Part shown: in pieces, positions 40,071-51,800 of the stretch
How positions within the stretch are numbered: the stretch's first letter is position 1
Layout of the letters: the number at the start of each line of letters is the position of its first letter
Assembly: GCA_013399855.1 (NCBI GenBank)
Contig: VXAY01002923.1
Span: 1 to 64,000, forward strand
From: Oxyruncus cristatus
Lineage: Eukaryota > Chordata > Aves > Passeriformes > Cotingidae
Length of the DNA stretch: 64,000 bases
Reading direction: 5' to 3'
Notes under the pieces: generated by a model
The model's input: the letters and a program-made list of their open reading frames with translations, nothing else
The model's database searches: none
Told to the model about the DNA's origin: nothing
Position numbers and translations under genes: made by a program

Positions 40071-40075
40071 CAACC
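40071..40075. repeat. Right target-site duplication of solo LTR
   Basis: CAACC directly follows the LTR terminal CA. See the partner at 39490-39494. Confidence 0.6.
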
Positions 40076-43000
40076 CATCATGTCTCCTACGTAAAGAAAA
40101 TTCCTTTGTTGTTTGTATTATAGGAAAGCTCATAGCACTTCTCAACCCTGACTCCAAAGGACAAACTTATGAAAGGTAGAGTACATTTTATCTGTCTAGA
40201 TTTAATCCAGGTATTTTCTTAGGTCTTGCCACTATAATGTAGCATGGCATGTAAATAAATATAACCAATATTAGGTGGGGATTTTCAACACCACGTAAAA
40301 ATAAAGTGAAGCACATCAGATTTGCTTTCTCTGTTCAGCTCGAGGTCAGTAACCGTGACAATGTTTAAATTCCATTGCACTGTTTTCTCTAGAGGTTTGT
40401 AATTAGACCGTTGAAAGAAGCAGTGCCTTTTTATTACTAGTGGTACAGAAATAGACTCAGAAGCAGAAAAATATGCAGTAGAATATCATTACATCTTCAT
40501 ATAAATTAACATAAAAAAGGTTCTGATTCATATCTATGCAGGCTTTTGTCAATCAACAATATTCCTGTATTTGTGAGGAGAGCACAGGGCAGAATATTTC
40601 AGGGAGAAATGAAGGCATTACTGCCTATTTAAGGTGCATGTTTTCTGAAAAGCTATCTTTTCTTTTCTGCTTGTTTATGGATAGCCATTTTCCTAAGATT
40701 TTGCATTTCTTATTTTGAGGTAAATATTATGAAAGGGAACATGACAATCCTATTTTTAATTGAAACTGATGTCAGTAACCGCTTTAAAAATAACACATGC
40801 TAATTTATTTTGATTTTGCCTGGGAATTTTCTTTCAATACATTCACCTACACACATATGCTAGTTCTATTTGTTGTTTCTCCCCAAGTCCATCTCTCAGC
40901 CTTTTTCAAAGCTCTGATAATAGTGGAATACCTCTCTTCAGCCAAGGTCCAGAAATATTTTCTTCTCTTTTTAATATGTCTTCTTCTAAGAATACTTCAA
41001 AGAAAATAAAAAAGCTAACCAAAGCAAATCTGTGGAGTCAGTTGACTAAAAATGAGCATTTACTCAATTAAAAAGAAGTTATGTAAAAGAAATATATACA
41101 TATGCTGCTGCACATCAGCATTCTGCATCTGTCAGACTTGAGGAATATAAACTGGGCAAAGTTAAGAACATCTCTACTTTACTTTGTATTTATAGATTGT
41201 CTCATGAGATTACAAGCTGAGTCAGGGACTAGTTAGGGTTAAAGAACACTGGTTTTAGCAGAGTGAAAATTCAAAGCAATGAGAAGACCGAGAAAACACA
41301 TACATTTGTGTGTGTATATGTGACTGTACATTTGCAAACGAAGAGAAACAAGAAAGCTCCCTGATGGAAAGAGTTTGGAACCACTAGGTGTCATTCTTGT
41401 TCCATGTTTCCAGGCGGCCATATTTCAAACAGCTAGTCAAGAGGGCGTTTCTGCAAAATAGTTTTTATACCCCTAACATTTTATGTCTGGTAGTTTTATT
41501 TTGTGCACTACTGTCCACTAGGGATCATACTGCAATACATATTTTCTTTCAGCCCACAGGTTATTATTGTTCTGACCAAAAGTCAACACCTGACTTAGCA
41601 TTGCTGCTTTCATGAGTTCTCTAAAACAAAAAATGCTGTAATAAACAGTAGTCATTCCTTGCCTGAGGCATGAGTGTTACTATTTGTGCATGAAATGTTA
41701 AGTGCTTGTGGTTTAACACTTATTTTAAAAAAAATATCATGATAGGCTTCCAAATAGTGTTCCAGTAATTTGATAGAAATAAGTAATCAGTATTTCAAGA
41801 TGCTTAGTCAGAATTTCTGCATGTTATTTCCTAAGTAAATGGTTACAGATTTTGTTAGAAACTTTAACATGGTATACCATAATATTTTAACCTGTAGCAA
41901 GCTATTTTATAAACAGGGTTTTGCCCTTCATTTTCTTTAATTTTAGGATTTTCTGCTCTTCCATTCAGCTGATTTTAAGTCAGTCTCTAGGTATCTGTCT
42001 TTCCATTAATTTCAATTGCCTTTGTTAGTTTACACCTAAGGTTCAGTAACATCGACTGCTTAAGCAGGGAAGAATGGCTACTGTGGAATGAGGCAAATAT
42101 GACAGGGCACTAAAGTGGCATTGCAAGAATAATGAACATATCCTGGTATCATATACTGATGAAAGCTGAATACTGTTTAGGTTGCTTCTCTCCCTGGATA
42201 TCCAAGCACAGGTGAAAAAAAGACTTAAGATGCTTTTTAGGCCCTTAGAGGTTTTGGGGTTCTAAAAATGTATTTCTGGCACATCAATGATTTATTTTCT
42301 AAGTAAAATCAGTATTTTACCCAGTTGAAACAATCTGCTTGCATATGTTCTCTTTACAGGCTGTCATGACATCCTTTGAGGTTTAAATTATCTACTTGAC
42401 ATTCTTAAGTAATGGCTTAAACATACATTTGATAATATCCAGCAAACTGAAGAACATGTACTTTAGTTAAATAGTTCCCTTATCATTTTTGTAGCTTTGG
42501 ATGTGTGAATGATGAGTTACCACAAGTGTTCACACTGCAAAATGTTTTTGTATACACTCTGTGCTCTTTACTTCTCCAGAAAAGGATAGCTATTAGCCCT
42601 AGAATACAAAGGAGGGGGCTTAGCAGGGGTGAAGAGAAACGTAGAGAGTAAGTAGAGCTCAAAAACTTTGAAGTTAATTCATTTACATCTACCGTCTGTT
42701 TTTCAAAACTGTAGTAATATAAAACTAGTCAGAAAACAAAAGGCTGAATAATACCAGGGGAAGGTATTTGACAACTTGGATTGCAATTTTATTGGTTTAT
42801 TGAAAATAATTACCACAGAATTTTTTTTGTTCATTGTTTTCAGAAAAATGAAAAATGTTATTAGAATAAGCACTAGAAGAATGAGTTGCTCACTACCAAT
42901 GCCCTTTGTTATCAGGATTAAAACACTTCAACAGAACGGTGAAGGGAAACTCAAACTTTGGTCAAACTCAAACTTTGGTCACTTAACTTTGTCTATTCTT

Positions 43001-44520
43001 TGTCATGACTATACTTTTATTCATTTATTTTTATTGAAATCTTCACAACTCCACAAAAACCCAAACCCATTCATGTTCTAAGTGAATTCTGGCATGCATT
43101 TTAAGGTATTGTTTTTAAGTGTATTAAAAGAAGGGGTCCAGAATAGGTCTTGGGTCCCTCCTTGTGGATAGCTGTCCCATCATAAGGTTTCTTCATGAAC
43201 GAAACAGCTCTCTTTAGAGAACCGCTTATGGGATTTGTGAGTGTTCTTTTAAATACATGGTGTACTTCTGGCACAAAAAGATAAAATTTTCATAATTTGG
43301 TATCATTTCTTAATGACAGAGATACCATTTCAAATCAAGCAACCCAACACTGAAACATAGAACCTCTTTAATTGTGCCACACGTATATAAACTTGACACA
43401 GATCACATATCCATAATGATATCTTATTTGTACTTCTTCTTACTCAGATCAAGTTACTTTCTAATCTGTCTTCAGGGCACCCATATCAAGCAAAGGCTTT
43501 TTGTGGGAGGTGTATACATCATAAGTGTACACCATGTAAGTATGGGTGGGCTACTGCTAAATGCAAATGTTTCTGTAGCTGCAATTTCATGCCTGTCATA
43601 CGTTCTGATACAAGGTACACCAACCTTTCTGTTTTCCCCACTAAGTTTACAGCAGATTTTATTCAGCCATGGTGATGCAATGTTCTTCCAAGGAAACAAT
43701 GCACGACAAAGGGAGTGTTATGTTTTTGTCTGTTTCTCCTGTCATACAGCTGTAGTATTTCAACTTGAAGCATGATGTGCCCCATAAAGTAATCTACTTT
43801 TTGTACTTATGAGGTGTCCTGTTTCGATATACCTCCACGTTCTCCTAACGTGAGTGAGCAACTTTCAATACAGACTCCTAAACCCTCTGTATTACATGTT
43901 TATTACTTTATAAAACTGTATTACTATAAGATAATTTCTTACAGAACTAGTCAAAGGAAGCAGGATTTCAGATATCATCTCATGTCTGACCTGGTGGAGA
44001 AAAGTTACATCAACTGTAGAACTACCTGTATCATTCTGGAATTTTTATGTGATGGCTATGGTAAAGCTTTTGGTTTGAGATGGTATGCTTAAAGGTATGC
44101 TGTCAGCTCACATTTGCTTTTTAAAGACACACATATTCAGAAGCCTTTTCCCATGGGTACTTAGCTGTATAAACCACATTCATCTCTGTGATACTTTGAA
44201 TTGTCTCGACATTAAATAATTAAAGTTTTGTGCCACATTTAGTCTGGCCAAGCAGAGCATACCATGGACAGCTGTTTGGCTGAAATGTTTGCTTCATACT
44301 GTCCAAGATAGTTACCTATAACTTAAAAACAAGTGAAAGGTTATGAACTTTCTATTTCCTGTAATTCATTTAATTTTGAGTCTGAAAGGTAAGTTAAAAT
44401 AAAATTTTAATAAGATACAGACCTACTGTCTGTCCTAAATAGCTTGTACAGACTGGCATGTAAACCTGCTTGTATAAGCTGCTTAACATTAGAAAAAATT
44501 TAATTATTGGGAATTTTTGT
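40076..44520. other. Unannotated AT-rich DNA
   Basis: No gene or repeat family was recognised, apart from an exact 17-bp tandem duplication at 42947-42980. The 133-codon frame at 43374-43775 (+) is hydrophobic and Cys/Phe-rich in places, with no domain. I treat it as a chance frame. Confidence 0.5.
42947..42980. repeat. Exact 17-bp tandem duplication
   Basis: AAACTCAAACTTTGGTC occurs twice in direct succession (42947-42963 and 42964-42980) without a mismatch. It is probably a recent slippage duplication. Confidence 0.95.
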
Positions 44521-44522
44521 GA

Positions 44523-44729
44523 ACCTTTTTTGATGAACCAGAATCTTTTGAGTATTTTAGATGAGATTTCCTCGAGGCAGATGTGGAAAACGCGACAGAA
44601 GGTTACAGAAATGTTGATGATGTGTCGTGGATGGAGACAGAAGGCAATTGTCTGTCAGCAAGACACTCAAGCATGTGTGATTATGTCTTCACACCACTCC
44701 TGGAAGTTGAAAAATTGCTGGAAACCAGA
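44523..44729 (+). pseudogene. Possible decayed protein-coding remnant, unidentified
   Basis: In the frame of codon 44523, the plus strand reads an acidic, protein-like peptide. It begins T-F-F-D-E-P-E-S-F-E-Y-F-R, is broken by TGA at 44562-44564, then runs 55 codons from 44565 to 44729. That run includes EADVENATEGYRNVDDVSWM and later FTPLLEVEKLLETR, and ends at TGA 44730-44732. The DNA keeps several CpG (TCGAGG, CGCGAC, GTCGTG) in an otherwise CpG-poor region. A different frame is also open across the same bases (44470-44754, 94 codons), but its peptide is rich in Trp, Met and Cys and looks out of frame. I do not recognise the protein. It could be an exon relic, a transposon relic or chance. 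Confidence 0.27.
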
Positions 44730-45046
44730 TGACTCTGGATACATATCCTTATAGTGACTGTATTTCACGTTAGGTAATGAGGGACTACTTTAGATACTCT
44801 AAACTTTATGGACTCTGAACTCAATGTGTTGTCATCTGTAGGGCTATATAAAAACATAGAAAGGAAAGAATAGAGTCACTTGATGAATTTAAGATGTTTG
44901 TATCTTTTTAGTAAAATAGAGTAACATTTTAATAGCATATAATAATATGTCTAGAATATAGATTTCATATTTGAAGATGCAAAAATAGGAATGTTTCATT
45001 TCTGACATTTAGAGATGTAACCAATAAATACATGTTCTCCTAAACT

Positions 45047-45072
45047 TTCTCTTTTTTCTTTTTTTTGTTTTT
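45047..45072 (-). repeat. A-rich tract (minus strand) next to the coding remnant
   Basis: On the minus strand this is an almost pure A tract broken by a few C and G. It follows the stop codon of the remnant at 45073-45360. It may be a decayed poly(A) tail or merely one of the many T-rich runs of the plus strand. Confidence 0.6.
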
Positions 45073-45360
45073 CTAACATCCCTCTTGCAGTTTTTGTTTA
45101 ACTTCAAGCTCCATCTCTTCAAATTTCTTTTTCAGCTCTCTGCCTTTGCTGCGCCTAGAATTTAATTGCTGTAGTCTGGCCTCCATTTCTCATTCAGAGT
45201 GAGACGATAGTTGAGAAAGGCCAACTACCAGCAATTCCTGCCAGATATTTTCTGCTTCTGCCTCCAGTTACTGTTGCTATATGGCTTTGCATTAGGCTGT
45301 GGATGGTGGTTCAAAAACTGTCATATCAGTGCAATCATGTTAAATTCCCTGGATCTGCAG
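45073..45360 (-). pseudogene. Probable decayed coding remnant with coiled-coil-like end
   Basis: One minus-strand frame reads protein-like sequence across about 95 codons, interrupted by in-frame stops at 45340, 45292, 45277, 45268 and 45190. The clearest part is 45189-45076: EMEARLQQLNSRRSKGRELK, then KKFEEMELEVKQKLQEG. This is charged, with hydrophobic residues at 3-4 spacing (L, F, M, V, L) as in a coiled coil, and ends at TAG 45075-45073. Upstream it reads LEAEAENIWQELL, and before that DMTVFEPPSTA. Directly after the stop, the minus strand is A-rich (45072-45047), resembling a poly(A) tail. That suggests a retrocopied, later decayed mRNA piece, though no AATAAA or untranslated region separates the stop from the tail. 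I do not recognise the parent protein. Confidence 0.42.
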
Positions 45361-45957
45361 CAAAGTAGAAAGAGCTGTGGGAAAATATAGGCTGCTAACA
45401 GGATGTCTGCCTAAACAAAAGTGTGTTTTATAAGACATAGTACTTGCATGAAGTCAGAGGTGGGAAAGAGGAAAAATATTATACAGTTCACTTTTGTTTT
45501 GAATACAAAAAAGTAGCTTATTGGGGGTGTATGAAGAAATGTAATACAAAATAAAACATACGGAGCATAAATGTCTATTTATACTAAAGAGATCTACATT
45601 AGTCCTATGGTTGTTAATTAGGAAACACTGTACTAACACATTAAAAAATCAATTAAAAACATTTAGCTGTTGAGCTACATGCCGTCAATTTTCCACTGCT
45701 ATCAAAATCTATTAAAAGTCTCAAAATAAGTCTTTACCTTTGATCTCCATCGAAATTAGAGTGACAAACTTTGGTGTACTGAATCACATTTTAAGTGAGG
45801 CAATAAAGCCCAAATTATGAAACCAACTGCTGCTAATTCTTGTGAAGACTGTAGTCACAAATACAATAAACTTGTACAACACCTTCCATAATCACAACTG
45901 TAGTTGAACAACTGGGGTTTTAGTCCAGTCTTGGGTCTGATGTATGTTCTTCTGTGG
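45361..45957. other. Unannotated DNA between coding remnant and CR1
   Basis: Nothing identifiable was seen. The sequence is AT-rich with short chance frames. Confidence 0.5.
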
Positions 45958-46322
45958 TTGTTCAGCCTAGAGAAGAGAAGGCTCAGAGGGATCTTATCAG
46001 CATATGTAGCCACTTGAATGGAGGATGCTGAGAAAAAGTGAAGGCAGGCTGTTTTCAGTGGTGCCCAGTGGCAGGCCTAGAGGCAACAGACACAAACTGA
46101 AACACAGGAGGTTCCATCAAGATGCACTTTTTCACTGTGAGGGTAACTGAGCAGGGGCACAGGTTGCCCAGAGAGATTGCGGGCTCTCCCTTTTTGGAGA
46201 TACTTAAAAGTCCTCTGAACATGGTCTTGGGCAACTGACTCCAGGTGGCCCTGCTTGAGCAGTGAGGTTGAACCAGATGGCTTCCAGAAGTCCCTTTCAA
46301 ACTCAATCATTTTGTGATTTTG
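45958..46322 (+). mobile_element. CR1 LINE 3' fragment
   Basis: The block opens with TTCAGCCTAGAGAAGAGAAG and continues through the standard CR1 ORF2 end and 3' region: GGTGCCCAGTGGCAGG, AAACTGAAACACAGGAGGTT, CACAGGTTGCCCAGAGAG, GGCCCTGCTTGAGCAG and a final CCCTTTCAAACTCAATCATT with TTGTGATT. About 365 bp remain, so it is 5'-truncated. It carries many substitutions and small indels that break the reading frame. A 148-codon open frame on the opposite strand (46523-46077) is an antisense by-product of CR1 sequence and not a gene. Confidence 0.95.
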
Positions 46323-48402
46323 GATTTTACCTAATCTGTTCTCAGCCTTGGCCTTATTGATCATCATCACTGGTCTACTCTGGCCTCCAATCGGGTGACA
46401 CGGAGATGCACCATCTATAATGCTGCTGCTTCTTTTGAGAACACAGGCAGAATCATTTCTGAGGAGAAAAGACAACGCAGAAAGAACCAAGTCTTGCCAG
46501 TACTTCCTAAGGAGACTTTCCACTGTGCCTTCTGCAACCGGACTTGTCTATCTCACATTGGCCTTTTTAGCCATCAATGCGCTTGTAGCAAGCGTGGGTA
46601 GAGTCCTTCTCAAATCTTTGGTTGCGAAGTCTAGCCGTGAATTTTACCTATCAATTTATCCTCAGTAATTTCTCTTGGTGGTGGAACAAAGGGAATTTTA
46701 AGATGAAAGATCAGAAAACCCCAGCTCAATGATTATGATATGATTTTAGTGATGTTTATATTGACATGCAAGAGTGATTGATTCTAGTTTGAGTTTTGAT
46801 GAGAGACTAAGTAACCAAATGTCTTTTTATTTGAAAGTCACATCTTGCTTTACAGAAAGTATAAGTGTTGGTTAGTTACAAAGCCAGCAACAGCCAACAC
46901 CTGCCTCTAATCTGCTCCTCTACTTTCTAAAAACCACAGATTCTGTGGATAGAGAAAATATTGCTGTCAGAGTCAACAGACGCACTAAAAGTGATGTGGT
47001 CATGGAAACAGCTTAGTTTCCTTTGTAATGAGTTTGCTTTACCTTTGGGAGAGGAGTATGGTGTAGGCATAGCCAGAATGCTGGCCATGCTTCGTCAAGT
47101 CTGTGAATAGGTGGACCATAAAGGGTAACCCACTACCTTCTCTGTGCATTAAATTATGTACACGTAAGTATTTGCCAATCAAAACCTTCCAGACATCTTA
47201 TGGCCCACCTGTCACATTACAGAAAAAAGCATCTCCAGAAAGTATAGTTACTTGCAATTTAGAAGACACTCTAAGTTTGTGGTTTATTATGTTCATAATT
47301 AATGGAGATGAAGTAAGACAGAAGTACTGCTTTCTTTCACCTTCTTGATGGAAGCTACTGTACTGACTCATTCCTAGATACATAAGTTACTTAAGATGAA
47401 TCGTAGCATAGCTGGCATCATGGGTATGCATTAGCTAACAATTCTAAGAGAGAGCAAAATCCATTAGGAAGAGACTTTCTCCAGCATGACTGATAAACTT
47501 CCCCGTAAACTTCTCCATGAACTAGACCTTATGTTTACTGCCTCTTTTAACCATATAAACTATATTTTTTTGATTCAGGGAAAATCAGAAGAAAAATGAG
47601 TTCTTCCTGTATATTTATATTTTATATTTTATACAGCTTTTCATTTCCTTGGAAATATTTTTGTTATTGTATTAGAACTGAAGGCTAATAACGAAAAATT
47701 TAGAGTTTTGCCAGCATTTCACTGCTGCAGAAAATTCTGGTTCACTGTAATCTGTGGTGGCAGCATCTCTCCATTCATTGCTCATCTTAGATCAGTAAAA
47801 TGTATTTTGGAAACTTAGCCAATTAACAACTGTACACAATTCAGTTTACTTAATCTAATAATTACTATATTTAGTGGAATATTCATAAAAAATTACAATT
47901 TAATATTTTCTTTCCCTCTTTAAAGAAACATTTATATAGAAAAGGTTCATAATTTTCAGAATCTTTATCATGTACATTCTGCAGTAATATGTGAGCAAAG
48001 CTTCTAAGAAAGAAATATTCATGAGTTAAATTTTTACAGGCTTCATAATATATTTGAGGATCACTCTTACTGTCAGACAGGCAATACATAATATTTTCTT
48101 TGAGAAACCTGAAAAATAAAAGCTACTCAGGTATGATTTTATATTAACATAATCCCTGGTACAACACGTCTCTAGGCCACATTTAGCATACAAGAAACCT
48201 GGGGGGAAAGTAACGGATGACAACATATTTTAAACACAAAAAGCCTTTGTGATAAAGTGGGAAACACAGTGACCTTGTCATTTCAACTCACTACTATACA
48301 CATATCCTAAAAAAGTGCAATTACACAGACCCTTAAAGGTTCAACTGTAGGCACTGAATAAGTTAAGCAATACTAAATTACAAGTTGATTAATTCGTCAA
48401 AC
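46323..48402. other. Unannotated AT-rich DNA
   Basis: No gene or repeat family was recognised. The frame at 46395-46601 (+) contains a chance-looking C-A-F-C-N-R-T-C run and gives no support for a zinc finger. Other frames are short. Confidence 0.5.
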
Positions 48403-48890
48403 TACAGAATTACAGAATGTTTAAGGTCTCAAGGGGCCTCTGGAGATTGTCTACTCTAATGACCCTGCTCAAAACAGTGACCCAGAGAAGGTTACTTAGG
48501 TTTTTAATACCTTTAATAATGAAGATTCCAAAACCTCTCTGTATAACCTTTTGTATAACTCACTCTCACATTAAAAAAATGTGTTTTCTTACGTTCAAAG
48601 AACACTTCCTGTGTTTCTGTGTATTCCTGTCTTCAGGCACTTGTATTGATAAGGTCCCTCAGTCCTTCCCTTGTCCAGGCTGAACAGTCACAGCTCTTTA
48701 AGCCTCTCCTTTTATGTCAGATGCTTCAAAACCTTTGTTATGCTAGTGGTCCTTTACTGAACTTGTTCCAATGTGCCCACGTGTCTTTTAAACTGGGAAA
48801 TTCTGAGGTAGGCCCAGCACTCCATGATGTAAAGTTCAAGTCACAAAATTCATTAACATCATCTATTGTTACACTGTAACTGTGCTAGGC
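48403..48890 (-). mobile_element. CR1 LINE fragment, minus strand, old
   Basis: On the plus strand the block starts with ACAGAATTACAGAATG, the reverse complement of the ATTCTGTAATTCTGT-type tandem end of CR1. It continues through reverse-complement CR1 landmarks: CTAATGACCCTGCTCAAA, CAAAACCTCTCTGTATAACC, GAACACTTCCTGTGTTTCTG, TTGATAAGGTCCCTCAGTCC, CCAGGCTGAACAGTCACAGC and CCAGCACTCCATGATG. The element therefore runs on the minus strand, with its 3' end at 48403. Divergence is higher than in the other CR1 copies, and its 5' limit near 48840-48890 is uncertain. Confidence 0.9.
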
Positions 48891-51800
48891 CTTGCTAATC
48901 AACTTTATCATGAATAACCTTTCGTTGCTGTTTGGAAAGGTAGGAAATGGAAGTGTTAAAGAACTGTTGAACTCCTTTTGGTCCAAAGAATCCTGAGGGG
49001 TTTGTTTTTGTTTGTTAGGTTTGGTTTTTTACTTTTACTGTTTTTTTTTTTTTTTTTTTTTTAAATTTTGGAGGAAACAAATGTATGACCGAATAGAAAC
49101 TAATTAGCATGAAATTCCCCAGCACATCAGGACTCACATATACGGCATAAAAATAAAGCAAGGAGACACTTAATGGCAACAAATTTCTTAACAAAGCCTC
49201 AGCTAGGAACAATTTATCATTCCGCATGAAACACTGAGGCTAGATCTACATGACCAACAGAGCTAATGAATAAGTATGGGTGTGCAGAGCAAAATAAGTG
49301 GGTGTCTTGGTACAACATTTTCAAGGGTTTACTACTATGAACTAGTTCTAGGTTCACCCTCATTAACTGAAGGATGATTTGCTTCAGGAAAACGTTGCAA
49401 GTGAAGTACATTTCAAGTTGGGTTTCATCCTAAAAGTATTCATTTCATGTGTCCCAGGACAGTTTGCAGTGTGAACCAGAGTAAAGTAGGTGGTGATGAC
49501 TGGGATGTTCACTTCAAAGATGTGCTCTGAGCCAACCTAAACCACTTAATCAGTACACCCTCTAAGGCTCAGACTTGACTTGATTGTAAAGGCCCATGGA
49601 GAAGAAGTCTAGGTCACTTGATGACCTCCTGTCTTTGAAACTTAGCTTGTAAGACATTCGGAGAAGAAATTAGTTTCTAATGCATCATTCACTGTTTATT
49701 GGACCAATAATAATGGTGAGATAGCTTAGTGGGAAATGCAGCACTTCTGTTTTGCTGGGTTTCATTCCTTTTGGCATAGTGTTGAATTATTGGTGCTTCA
49801 GGCAGAAAGTTTATTTGAAATGAGTGAACAACCACATCAACTGCCATTAGCAGTTAACTGACTAGAAATTTGCATAAAGGAAGTGCATATTCAGTAACTT
49901 TTCCAAGCCAGTAATGTAACTTTTACTCTCTAAGTATTTTTGTTAAATCTGTGACCTTATTGAAAAGGCACTGAGGTAATGGGTAACTCTTTACCAGTTT
50001 CAGTACAGTTTGCATTAGATCTAACTTTCTGGACTTGCTCTGCAGATGCATTATATTCTGCAGGAGCAGAAATACAGCAAATGTCAGCAAGAGTTTGCAG
50101 AGGTTTCAAATATGGAAGGTTGCAGAGCTCCATACAAATCAGCACAATAAAGTAGACTATTTACTTTTAAACTTATGAATAGTTTGGTGTGCTAGGACAT
50201 ACAGCTACATATTGAGAGCAATAGTAAGGCCAGGACTGTACATAGAAGAACTGACATTTTTTTACTGCCTTGGTCTTGATACCATAAGCCTCATTTTTAA
50301 CAAAATGCATTAGATCTTTAACTGGACTTTTTAGTTCGAAGACTTTCAGTAGGCTATACTTCTATAGTCAAAGTGCAGCAATGGTATTATACCAAAAGAA
50401 TTGGCATTTTTCAGTGATAAAGTCTCATATAAATCTAACATTTATATTTCCATTTATTCAAGGAACTCTGTGGATTATGAGATGAAAAAACAAATATTTT
50501 TAAAAATGCAAATGTTCAGCTACCTTAAGCCTAACATAAATTCTTCGTCAACAGCTATCATTGAATGTTATCTGAAACTTGATAACCTTTAATACCTAGT
50601 ATTTCATAGTATTTATACTTAGCATAATATTCACCAATTTTCTCACAGAGCAATCTGGAAGGGCTGAACTCATTGTCAAAGGTGAAAATGAAGGCTCATA
50701 GGAAAGGCAGGTCATGATTCAAGTTGTTATACTATTACATAAAGTCATATAAGTATATAGCATTTCAACATCTCATAAAAATATACAACACAAAGAACAA
50801 AACAAAGAGAAAAGCAGAATGGTAACACAGACCTTGCCTGTTGTCAGCCAACATAAACTTTGTGTGAATGTGAGGTTTGAAAGGTCATCTGTCTTTCCCA
50901 CATTACTATTCTTAAGAACCAGAATGGGACAACAGTGAATGAGAACAGCACTGTGGATAAAATCTCTTCTACCTATAGAAACAGCTGAAACAGTTCCCAT
51001 TTTCCAAGGGAGCTAAGTTTATTCAGGAAGATGATTTTATAGATGTACGTTCATTAACACACATACTATCTGGAGACATCTTGCTTTTTATTAAAATATC
51101 AACTCATGCTCCATGAACATTAGAATCTGAAATTCTTTTTGTTTATCACTTTATGAAGCCAATTGAGTTGCTGTGCTTATCTGCTGTCTCAAAAAGTTTT
51201 CTCTAAGTTTCTCCTTCTCCAAAGTGTCATGACTCCTGGCATCAATATCAGATGCTAATTTTGTCTGTACCACACAATGTTTTCTTATTTTCTTTCTTTT
51301 AAATCACTTTTTGTTGTTTCTCCCAGAAGCTGAATACTATAGACATAGACATCCAATAACAGCAATGGATGGCCACAGCATTCTGAGGTTAAGCAACATT
51401 CCTATAGAGTGCCTCATGGTTTCTAGTGGCTGCTTGAGCTACTGGAATTGACTGACCTGGTTGGAAACAACGAATTACTTTTTTTTCTGCATTCTGTTAA
51501 GCCTTTTACTTCCTATCCCACCCCTCTGCACTTCTTGGACAGAATTTTCTGGGAGAGTTAACTGACCCTTCAACTCGTCAAAATTACTGCATCTGGAAAA
51601 TGTTGCTGGTATCACTGTTGCATAATGTTACATAATGATACGGTGAGAATTAAAGTGCTATAAACATAAAAATTATGATCTTATTACCTTCTATTTTCAT
51701 TTCCACTAGATCAGTGGTTTAATTACAAATGTACTAGTTTTAGACCCACAACTTTGAAAAAAAACATACATAGTTCTTTCACAGCACTAACATTCACTAA

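Noticed and set aside
43374..43775. 133-codon frame as a membrane protein
   Set aside because: The hydrophobic content follows from T-rich DNA, and there is no start context, homology or clear helix pattern.
45050..45092. A perfect-looking splice acceptor on the plus strand (pyrimidine tract, CTAAC branch-like string, TTGCAG)
   Set aside because: The plus-strand sequence after it has a stop within about 20 codons and no protein-like content, whereas the minus strand reads well. The pyrimidine tract is simply the complement of the A-rich tract.
46395..46601. C-x-x-C/H arrangement in a 68-codon frame as a C2H2 zinc finger
   Set aside because: The Cys and His spacing does not complete a finger and the frame is short and isolated.
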